The notes beneath the pieces are model-generated. The model did no database searches and was not told the DNA's origin. It was given only the letters and a program-made list of their open reading frames with translations. From the NCBI RefSeq assembly GCF_015712165.1, contig NZ_JADPZX010000003.1, positions 372,001-436,000 of the forward strand: a stretch of 64,000 nucleotides of DNA. Reading direction: 5' to 3'. The DNA is from Streptomyces spinoverrucosus. Its GTDB lineage: Bacteria; Actinomycetota; Actinomycetes; Streptomycetales; Streptomycetaceae. Shown piece by piece: positions 33,127-40,568 of this stretch (its first letter is position 1; each line of letters starts with the position of its first letter). The translations under genes were made by a program, and so were the position numbers.

Positions 33127-34128
33127 ATGGCGTCGTCGGGGACCGGTCCTCGCAGGGTGACGATCGACGATGTGGCCCGGACCGCCGGGGTGTCCCGGCA
33201 GACCGTGTCACGGGCGCTCAACGACAAGAGCGAGATCGGAGACGCCACCAAGCAGCGCGTCCTGGACGCGGCCACCGCCCTCGGATACCGGCCGAGCCGG
33301 TTCGCCCGGGGACTCGTCCGGCAGGACACGAACAGTGTCGGGCTCGTCATTCCCGATCTGCTCAACCCGTTCTTCACCGAAGTCGCCGCGGCCGCCCTGG
33401 ACGCGGCGCGGGCGCGTGGCTGGCACGTCGTCGTGTACGACACCGGCGACCGCATGGAGGAGGAGCGGGGCACGCTGGAGGTGATCGCCTCGCAGGTGGA
33501 CGCCGTCGTCGGGTACTTGAGCCACCCGGAGGAGGAGATCGCGAAGCTGACCCGCGGGCTCCCGGTGGTGCTCATCGACCGCGAGCACCACACCGAGCGG
33601 TTCAGCGCGATCCGGATCGACGGCGAGGAAGGCGTCCACGCCGCGATCCGGTATCTGGTCGAGTCGGGGCACCGGCGCATCGGCATGCTTGATCACGCGG
33701 GCCGGTCCGAGCCCAGCGTCCGGCACGAGTGGTTCGTCGGCGCGATGACCGCCTGCGGGCTGGACGCCGGATCGGTGAGCCGCGCGGACCAGAGCGTCGA
33801 CGGCGGCGAGAACGCTCTGAACGAACTACTCGCCGCTCATCCCGACGTGACCGCCGTGTTCACCTTCAACGACATCATCGCCATCGGTGCGTTGCGTGCC
33901 GCACGAAGGCTCGGACGCGAGGTTCCGAAAGACCTTGCCGTGATCGGCTTCGACGGGCTCCGGCTCGGAGAGCTGGTGGAACCGCCCCTGACCACCGTGG
34001 CCCTGGACACGCCGTCGCTGGGTGCGCTGGCCGTGGATCAGGCGGCCCGGCTGCTGACCGGAAGCGGTTCGCTCAGCCCCGACGAACTGGTGGTCACGGC
34101 ACAACTGCGACGGCGCGCATCGGCGTAG
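33127..34128 (+). CDS. LacI-family transcriptional regulator
   Basis: A 333-residue repressor. The helix-turn-helix VTIDDVARTAGVSRQTVSRA is at residues about 10-30, followed by the hinge helix region LGYRPSRFARGLV. The periplasmic-binding-protein-like effector domain contains VGLVIPDLLNPFF, VVGYLSHPEEEI and VFTFNDIIAIGALRAARRLG. I chose the ATG at 33127, with GGAGG at 33116-33120, instead of the GTG immediately before it. It is divergent from the importer/GH38/GH2 operon across a palindromic operator cluster, so it very likely represses that operon until a sugar inducer binds. Confidence 0.93.
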   Translation: MASSGTGPRRVTIDDVARTAGVSRQTVSRALNDKSEIGDATKQRVLDAATALGYRPSRFARGLVRQDTNSVGLVIPDLLNPFFTEVAAAALDAARARGWHVVVYDTGDRMEEERGTLEVIASQVDAVVGYLSHPEEEIAKLTRGLPVVLIDREHHTERFSAIRIDGEEGVHAAIRYLVESGHRRIGMLDHAGRSEPSVRHEWFVGAMTACGLDAGSVSRADQSVDGGENALNELLAAHPDVTAVFTFNDIIAIGALRAARRLGREVPKDLAVIGFDGLRLGELVEPPLTTVALDTPSLGALAVDQAARLLTGSGSLSPDELVVTAQLRRRASA

Positions 34129-34304
34129 GCGGAAGCTGCCCGACGTCCAGGCAGACGCCGACGCTGTTCCAGTCCGCGCGCGGCGGCGCCGACCGGTTTC
34201 GACCGTGGCTGCACGGTCATGTTCGCGCTGATGCCGGCCGCAGCCGAGGGAGGTCCTCGCGGGGCCGACAGCGGTGGCCGAGGCGGAACTGCGCGCCCAA
34301 CTGC

Positions 34305-34324
34305 GCAGCAGCGCGCGCTGCTGC
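34305..34324. terminator. Palindrome between convergent genes, possible bidirectional terminator
   Basis: A perfect 20-bp palindrome (GCAGCAGCGC and its complement, no spacer) lies in the 211-base gap between the convergent LacI and VanW genes. It can form a hairpin with a short loop on either transcript. Confidence 0.4.
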
Positions 34325-34339
34325 ACGCTCACGCTTCAG

Positions 34340-36082
34340 TCACTCCGAAGGGGCGTCCACCTGCTGACGCTTGTCGGGCGCCTCTTCGCAGACGATCTCG
34401 TCACGCGGGGTGTAGTGCGTGTGGAACGGTTCCCGCTTCACTTCCCGGCCGCCGTCGCGGAAGACGCGCTCCACGGTGACGTCGAAACCTTCGAGCGGGG
34501 TCTGCGGCACGCACTCCTTGTCGTTGCTCACCTTCCGGGCGGGCTGCTGCACATTGGTGCGCGGTCCCTTGACCGACGTGACCTCGTCGTACTTCTTCGT
34601 GCCGAGGAAGGTGACGGTCACCGAGGTGTCGGTGGACTCGGCCTTGATGTAGATGGCCCTGCCGGAGTCGTTGGTGAACCGCAGGTCGAGGCTGCCCCAC
34701 GCGACCGTCGCCTCGCGGCCCTCGGGGTAGCGCTCGATGTAGAAGGAGTGGGCGCCGTGCTCGACGGGCTTGACGCCCGCGAAGAACATCGCGTTGTAGA
34801 CGGTGGTGGCCACGGAGGAGACACCGCCGCCGGGTGCCTTGGTGTACAGGTCGTCGAAAATCATGATGCCCTCGACGAAGCCGTTGGCCTCGGTGCGCTC
34901 GCCGACGGTGCGGTTGAGGCTCCAGGTCTCGTTCGGCATGACGACGGAGCCGTTGATGAGTTCCGCGGCCCGGCCGATGTTGGTCGTGCGGTATGCGGCC
35001 GGTTCGAAGTTGACGGTGAAGGAGGACATCTTCTCGGTCAGCCCCAGGCGCGCCGCGTTCTCACGGGTCACCTCCGGCTGGATCTGCCGCGTGTCCACCA
35101 CACCGGTGCGGGCAGCGCCCGACTTGGTGAGCAGGGGCAGAACGGCCTTGCCCAGGGCCTTGTCGGTGACCTGAACGCCGGGGCTGGCGTCGGCAGCCAC
35201 CACGACCTTGTCGCCCGCCAGCCCCAGCCGGGCGTTGCGGGGCGTGGCGGGGAGGCTGTTCAGGGCGCCGGCCACCGTGGGCGTGGCCCGCAGGCCCTTG
35301 CTGTCGAGATTCGGCGTGAGCGTGCCGGAGTCGTCCGGCCGCATCGTCAGGTACTGGCCCAGCTCGGCCGGGGCGATCGTGAACCGCTTGTCGCGCGCCG
35401 TGAGCGTGACAGGTGCCGACATCGCCGGCCGCGCGAACTCGCGCACCGCCCGCCGTACCTCTTCCGCGCTGACCTTCGGCTTGGTCTCGCGGGCGGGCAG
35501 CACCGTGACCGAGTCCGCCGCGCCGCGCAGGAACGGAGCGCGCAGGGCGCCGATCGCGGCGTCCACGTCCAGCGCGTACCCGGTGCGTGGCGCGACCTGC
35601 TCGACGCGGCCGTCGTCGAAGGAGACGGCGCCGTCGCGGGCCTGCTGGTCGAGCGACCTCGCCAGCTTCCCGAGGGCGGCACGGGCCTTGTCGTCGTCGA
35701 CCCGTACGACCGGCTCGACGTCACCGCCCGAGCGGAACAGTCCGCCGATCGCGCCGACGGGGTCAGCGCCGGTGGTCTCCGCCTGTTCGAGGGTTGCCTG
35801 GATGTCGAAGGTGAGTCCCGCCTGCCGCGGATCGATCGTGCCCTTGCGGTCGCCGACCTTCACCGCCAGCTTCCGCGGGCCAGTCGCCGCCAGGTGCTGC
35901 TCCAGCTTGGTGGTGGCTTCCGCGCGAGTGAGACCCCCGATGTCCACGCCGCGCACCGTCGTACCCGCCTCGATCTCACCGCCGGTGACCAGCAGCGCTG
36001 CGAGATACAGGCCGCCGACACCGACGGTCAGCGCACCGCTGGCCAGGGCGAAGGGCGGGAGCGCGGGTATTCGGGGGTGCAT
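34340..36082 (-). CDS. VanW-family protein with peptidoglycan-binding (PG_binding_4) repeats
   Basis: A 580-residue membrane-anchored exported protein. One N-terminal hydrophobic segment (residues about 10-33) is followed by repeated YoaR/PG_binding_4-type domains (GTTVRGVDIGGLTRAEAT near 42, a second near 150). A VanW domain spans about 375-515, with FNRTVGER-like LNRTVGERTEANGFVEG and GGGVSSVATTVYNAMFFAG as hallmarks. It presumably binds cell wall; VanW was first described in a vancomycin-resistance cluster but has no proven enzymatic role. The ATG at 36082 has AGGAG upstream. It is a single-gene unit. The IS701-type element is inserted about 190 bases upstream of its start. Confidence 0.88.
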   Translation of the reverse strand: MHPRIPALPPFALASGALTVGVGGLYLAALLVTGGEIEAGTTVRGVDIGGLTRAEATTKLEQHLAATGPRKLAVKVGDRKGTIDPRQAGLTFDIQATLEQAETTGADPVGAIGGLFRSGGDVEPVVRVDDDKARAALGKLARSLDQQARDGAVSFDDGRVEQVAPRTGYALDVDAAIGALRAPFLRGAADSVTVLPARETKPKVSAEEVRRAVREFARPAMSAPVTLTARDKRFTIAPAELGQYLTMRPDDSGTLTPNLDSKGLRATPTVAGALNSLPATPRNARLGLAGDKVVVAADASPGVQVTDKALGKAVLPLLTKSGAARTGVVDTRQIQPEVTRENAARLGLTEKMSSFTVNFEPAAYRTTNIGRAAELINGSVVMPNETWSLNRTVGERTEANGFVEGIMIFDDLYTKAPGGGVSSVATTVYNAMFFAGVKPVEHGAHSFYIERYPEGREATVAWGSLDLRFTNDSGRAIYIKAESTDTSVTVTFLGTKKYDEVTSVKGPRTNVQQPARKVSNDKECVPQTPLEGFDVTVERVFRDGGREVKREPFHTHYTPRDEIVCEEAPDKRQQVDAPSE

Positions 36083-36278
36083 GGGTCTCCTGAACGATCG
36101 AGATGCCGTGCCTCTGTGCCACGACGCGATGTGCGAGAGCAGTCAGGCAGCTTACGCACAAGTGGGTGCTAATTGGTGTATCCCCGGTCACGTCGGGCAT
36201 TGTGGATCACGGCCTGATCGATGAGCGCGACGGCCTCTTGATCAGGCGGCTGGCCCCAATCGATGAACTGCGCGCTAG

Positions 36279-37720
36279 TAGGGCTTGGTCAGGTGCGTAT
36301 TGGTGCTGGTATGTCGCGGTGGCAGGTGGGGCAGGCGCCGGTCCAGAGGGCGAGGAGTGTCTGTAGCTCGCGGACGACTTGGTAGAGGCTCAGGCCGGCG
36401 CCGCGTCTTTTGGGGCCTGGGCCAGTCGTTGCAGGGTGCAGAAGGCGTGCGCGACGGAGACGAGGGTGACGTGGTGGTGCCAGCCGTTCCAGGTGCGGCC
36501 TTCGAAGTGGGCAAGTCCCAGGGCCTGCTTCATCTCCCGGTAGTCGTGCTCGATGCGCCAGCGGAGCTTGGCGAGGCGGACCAGTGTGGTCAGGGGCATG
36601 CCGGAGGGCAGGTCGGACAGCCAGTACTGCACCGGCTCGCTCTCACCGGCGGGCCATTCGGCCAGCAGCCAGCACACGGGCAGTTCCGGGCCGTCGGCGT
36701 GCTGGCGAACCTCGCGTCCGGCGGGCCGGATGCGCAGGGCCACGAAGCGGGAGTACATCCGCTTGCGGCCCGAGCGGCCGGTGCCGGGCCGGGAGCCCTC
36801 CCGCCACTGCACCGGCCGGGCCGCCTTCCGGCCCACCGCGATGACCAGCTCCTTCACCGAGCGCGGCTTGTCGGGATACTTCGCCACCGGCGGGCGTCCC
36901 GTCCCGGAGTACGGCTCGGCCACCACCACCGCGTCGGCGGGCTGGGCCGACAGCGTGGTGGAGATCCCCACCACGTAGTTCAGGCCGCGGGCCTGCAGTC
37001 CGTGCCGGAAGGCCGCGGCGTCGCCGTATCCGGCGTCCGCAACGGCCAGCGGCACCTCGATGCCCCAGGAGCGGGTCTCATCGAGCATGTCCAGGGCCAG
37101 CTGCCACTTCTCCACATGCCCGACATCGTTCGGGATACCGCACGCGGTGCGGCGGGCAACCTTGTCCGCATCGGCCTTCGGCGAGGCGGCATCCCAGGTC
37201 TCAGGCAGGAACAGCCGCCAGTTGACTGCCGCCGAGGCATGGTCGGACGCGAGGTGGAGGGAGACGCCGACCTGGCAGTTGGTGACCTTGCCCGCGGTGC
37301 CGGTGTACTGCCGCGACACACACGCCGAGGCACTCCCGTCTTTCAGGAACCCGGTGTCGTCGAAGACCAGGGCCTCGGGCCCGATCGCCTCCTCCATCCG
37401 CCAGGCGAGCTGGGCCCGGATGTGGGCCGGATCCCAGGGGCTGGTCGTGATGAAGTTGGCCAGTGCCTGCCGGTTGCCGTCCGCCCCGAGCCGGGCGGCC
37501 ATCGGCTCGATGGACTTGCGCTGCCCGTCGGTCAGCAGACCCCGCAGATACACCTGCCCCCAGCGGCGCTGATCCTTGCGCGCGAACGGCTCGAACACCT
37601 CCGCCGCGAACGTCTCCAACTCACCACGCACCACAGCAATCTCGTCCGGAGTCACACACCCTCAACGCCGCACCCGTCCCGAAGGACACGCACCACCACA
37701 ACCGACCTGACCAAGCCCTA
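36279..37720 (-). mobile_element. Complete IS701-type insertion sequence (about 1442 bp)
   Basis: The ends are perfect 16-bp inverted repeats, TAGGGCTTGGTCAGGT at 36279-36294 and its complement at 37705-37720. Both are flanked by CTAG (36275-36278 and 37721-37724), a 4-bp target duplication of the YTAR type that is characteristic of the IS701 family. It encloses one intact transposase gene. Intact ends, intact gene and a perfect duplication imply recent arrival. It lies between the VanW and PP2C genes. Confidence 0.9.
36390..37655 (-). CDS. IS701-family transposase (SRSO17-like, DDE type)
   Basis: A 421-residue transposase that fills the insertion sequence. Landmarks are ALVFDDTGFLKDGSASACVS around residues 95-115, holding the first catalytic aspartate; VADAGYGDAAAFRHGLQARG near 215, holding the second; and the late KLRWRIEHDYREMKQALGLAHFEGR, holding the catalytic glutamate. 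The reading frame is uninterrupted and has the family's usual length, so it is probably active. It is transcribed leftward within the element. Confidence 0.93.
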   Translation of the reverse strand: MTPDEIAVVRGELETFAAEVFEPFARKDQRRWGQVYLRGLLTDGQRKSIEPMAARLGADGNRQALANFITTSPWDPAHIRAQLAWRMEEAIGPEALVFDDTGFLKDGSASACVSRQYTGTAGKVTNCQVGVSLHLASDHASAAVNWRLFLPETWDAASPKADADKVARRTACGIPNDVGHVEKWQLALDMLDETRSWGIEVPLAVADAGYGDAAAFRHGLQARGLNYVVGISTTLSAQPADAVVVAEPYSGTGRPPVAKYPDKPRSVKELVIAVGRKAARPVQWREGSRPGTGRSGRKRMYSRFVALRIRPAGREVRQHADGPELPVCWLLAEWPAGESEPVQYWLSDLPSGMPLTTLVRLAKLRWRIEHDYREMKQALGLAHFEGRTWNGWHHHVTLVSVAHAFCTLQRLAQAPKDAAPA

Positions 37721-37853
37721 CTAGGCGACCACCTGGAAAACCAGGGTCGCTTCGGCACCAGTCACCCGGCACCGGCCACGACTCCGGCCGAAGCGGGACG
37801 GCCGTCTTCCTCGCCTGCGAGGCCGATGTGCAGCGCAGCTTGGCGGAGCGCGG

Positions 37854-39071
37854 TCAGGGCTGTCGGTGCGTCGAGGGGGCACCGGCGGCTCGGGCCCCTG
37901 CTTCGGCCTCGTCACCCAGCCGGTCGACGACGAGCATCGCGACGTCGTCCCCCAGGCTGCCCCCGGTGTGGCGGATGAGTTCCAGGTGCAGTTCTTCGAG
38001 GAACTCCGGCGGAGTGCAGGACATCCGCACCGATTCCGCGATTTCGGTCAGGGGGAAGAACCTGTTGTCGGCGTCGCGGGCTTCGTTCACGCCGTCCGTG
38101 TGCAGCAGCAGACGGTCACCGGGTTCAAAGGCGTAGCTCTCGGGTTCGGCAGGAGGAAGGGTGATGAAGTCCTCAAGGCCAAGGGGCGGCAGGGGGCAGG
38201 CGGGCACCAGTTCCTGAGCCCTGCCCCGGTGCAGTCGCAGCGGAGGCAGGTGGCCGCGGTTGACCACGTGGACCAAGTGAGTGTCCGGCACCTCGACCAA
38301 CAGAGCGGTGACGAAGCTCTCCGCCAGGTCCTCGGCGCCGTCCTTGCGATCGCCGCCCTCCTGACCGGGTCCGGCGGAGTCCGCCACGGCGCCTTCCCGC
38401 CGCAGTGCCGCCGCGCAGTGGTTCATGACCTGCACGAGGTCGTCCTCGTAGTGCACGGCTTCGCGGAACGCGCCCAGCACCACTGCGGCCGCGCGCACGG
38501 CGGGCAGCCCCTTGCCCCGGACGTCCCCGACGATCATCCGGACGCCGTAGCGGGTCGGCACCGCGTCGTACAGGTCGCCGCCGATCCGCGCACCGGCCTC
38601 GGCCGCGAGGTACATGCTGGCTGCCCGCACGGGGCCCAGCCGGGCGGGTACGGGCCTCAGGATGACCTCCTGTGCCGCCACGGCGATCCGGCGAACCTGT
38701 TTGAACTCACTCTCCCTGCGCGTGCGCACGGCATTGCTCATGGTGATGCTCGCGACGGACACGACGAGCAGGCCCAGGATGTTGCTGTACGTCTGCCCGT
38801 CCTCCCAGGAGCGGTGGAGCGTGGCGCTTGTCACGGTGACGGCCAGGGCTCCGGCCGCCGCCGAAAGGGTGGCCAGGGGACCCAGCGTCAGCGCCGCGAG
38901 CGCCGGCATCGCTGTGAGGAGTGGGCCGGTGTACATGACGTGTGCGGGTGAGAGCTCGATCCCGAGCCCGACCAGGATGATCACGAAAGGCACACATTGC
39001 GCGAGCCCGCAGAGAAACCGGCTGTGACCGTCCGCTCCTGGTAGGTGAGCGCAGCGGAAGAGCGACCGCAT
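37854..39071 (-). CDS. Membrane PP2C-type (SpoIIE-like) serine/threonine phosphatase
   Basis: A 405-residue protein with an N-terminal membrane region (several helices between residues about 20 and 115) and a cytoplasmic PP2C/SpoIIE phosphatase domain. The domain motifs are AEAGARIGGDLYDAV (near 175), IVGDVRGKGLPAV (near 198), LLLHTDGVNEARD (near 335) and GGSLGDDVAMLVV (near 385); the metal-binding aspartates are kept. Such enzymes dephosphorylate anti-anti-sigma factors in streptomycetes. No partner anti-sigma or STAS gene is adjacent. The ATG at 39071 is the best start although its ribosome-binding site is weak. The insertion sequence ends 130 bases beyond its stop. Confidence 0.87.
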   Translation of the reverse strand: MRSLFRCAHLPGADGHSRFLCGLAQCVPFVIILVGLGIELSPAHVMYTGPLLTAMPALAALTLGPLATLSAAAGALAVTVTSATLHRSWEDGQTYSNILGLLVVSVASITMSNAVRTRRESEFKQVRRIAVAAQEVILRPVPARLGPVRAASMYLAAEAGARIGGDLYDAVPTRYGVRMIVGDVRGKGLPAVRAAAVVLGAFREAVHYEDDLVQVMNHCAAALRREGAVADSAGPGQEGGDRKDGAEDLAESFVTALLVEVPDTHLVHVVNRGHLPPLRLHRGRAQELVPACPLPPLGLEDFITLPPAEPESYAFEPGDRLLLHTDGVNEARDADNRFFPLTEIAESVRMSCTPPEFLEELHLELIRHTGGSLGDDVAMLVVDRLGDEAEAGARAAGAPSTHRQP

Positions 39072-39519
39072 GCGTACAGCCTGCCTCGCCGACCTCAGCG
39101 CTTCCACCTGTCGCGCTTGACCGGGGGGCTGCCGCAGCGGTTCGTGGTCCAGGAGGTGATGCGGCGAGGCACGGCTCTGCGGCCCCCATGGTTCGCCGGA
39201 CATCGCCCCAGCAGGCGCCCGCACCCGGCGATCAGTACCGGAAAGCCGCCGCCAGACAAAGGGGAGGCGGGCCAGGGGAGGCCTCGCCCGCCACCGGCCC
39301 CCGAGAGGCATGAGACCGCGCGGCCTCCTCGCTCGCGTACAGAGCGCTCCAGGAGCACGGAGGCGCCGGCGCCTCACCCCCAAGCGAACACGGTCAAGGC
39401 CGGGTGGATCGCCGAGGTCCGTCCGTTCCACTGGGACACGCGGGCTATCGCCGACGCCTGCGCCGTGCCGACACCTCCAGACTGAGGCCGACGGTAAATC
39501 CGCTGGTCACAGCCACTCG
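39072..39519. other. Intergenic DNA upstream of the phosphatase, no clear gene
   Basis: About 450 bases with only weak open frames. A rightward frame ending near 39484 finishes with a plausible but unrecognised tail ([20 protein letters not shown]), perhaps the end of a lost gene. The leftward phosphatase promoter must lie in the left part. Confidence 0.4.
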
Positions 39520-40340
39520 CCGAGGATTGCCACCAGCACGGTTGCCTCGCATGGAACGGGGCCGGCTTGTCGTATCTCGTTGCAACGGCCTGGCGACGCT
39601 TGAGGCGGTTGATGCCGCACCCGACCGCGTGGCGCTGGCGGTGGTCGGTCTTGCCGAACTTCGGCGGCCGACCACCTCGGGAGCCGAGTTTCTGTCGGTT
39701 ACGGACTCGGTCCGCCGGGACCGAAATGGTCGCCTCGATACCACGTCTTCGCAGGTAGGACCGGTGTACGGCGGGAGTCGTACGCCTTGTCGGCCCGTAC
39801 CCGGTCCGGTCTCCTGCGGGGCCGATCAGACACGATCCGCGGCACCCGGATCGCGTCCAGATCTGACTCGAACTGCGGAGCGTCGCCTCGCTGTCCGGCC
39901 GTGATCAGCGCCGACAGAGGCTTCTGCCCCTGCCCGACGGCAAGGTGGATCTTGGTCGTCAGCCCGCCTCGGGAGCGTCCAAGGCCGTGGTCGGCCGGCT
40001 CGACGGTGATGCCGCCGGGCGGCTCCTTCTGCAGGGCCCCCTTCTCGCCGCCCCGCCCTCGTGCTGGTGGGCCCGGCAAACGGTGGAGTCGACGTTCACG
40101 TCCCAGGTGATCAGGCCCTTCGCATCCGCCTCGGCCTGGAGCCGGGTGATGACGATCCCCGCTCAGGTGCCATCTCGCTGCCAGCGGTGGAACAGCTCAT
40201 GGACCCGGTCCCAGGGCCCGCAGTGTTCCCGCACCTCGCGCCAGGGGGCACCGGTCCGGGGCCGCCACCGTATGCCGCCTATCACCTACCGACGCGTCCA
40301 CACCGACGGAGGGCCCGGCCCCGGCCGAGCAGCTCGAACA
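39520..40340 (-). pseudogene. Decayed IS5-family transposase
   Basis: Read leftward, the pieces follow a complete IS5-type transposase in order: GGIRWRPRTGAPWREVREHC, FHRWQRDGT followed by a stop where Trp is expected, ADAKGLITWDVNVDSTVCRA, then in other frames [38 protein letters not shown] sequence, [19 protein letters not shown] and [18 protein letters not shown]. There are at least three frameshifts and one in-frame stop near 40165. No terminal repeats could be recognised. It is an old, inactive copy upstream of the fucosidase gene. Confidence 0.75.
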
Positions 40341-40447
40341 ACGTGTCCGCGCCTCCGAGGACGAGGGCGGCTCGCTGGTGGCGCCTCCGTCGGCCGACCT
40401 GTCGGAGCAACCTCACCCCGCCCGGAGGGAATTGATGGGTGCATGAC

Positions 40448-40463
40448 TGTTCCCGAGTGAACA
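40448..40463. promoter_or_regulatory. Inverted repeat upstream of the fucosidase gene
   Basis: TGTTC and GAACA flank a 6-base spacer, about 105 bases before the fucosidase start. The surrounding 40440-40490 stretch is AT-richer than average and is a reasonable promoter/operator candidate. Confidence 0.3.
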
Positions 40464-40568
40464 TCACGCCCTTTAAGGTCCGATGTGTGTGAAGCATGGG
40501 GGAGAAGAATCAGCTTTCCAGGCGCGGATCATGCACCTGGCGCGTGGATAGATCGGAGGGGTGGCGGG

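Noticed and set aside
39045-39485. Rightward frame antisense to the phosphatase start
   Set aside because: Low-complexity Pro/Arg composition for most of its length; only the last 35 residues look protein-like, which is not enough to call a gene.
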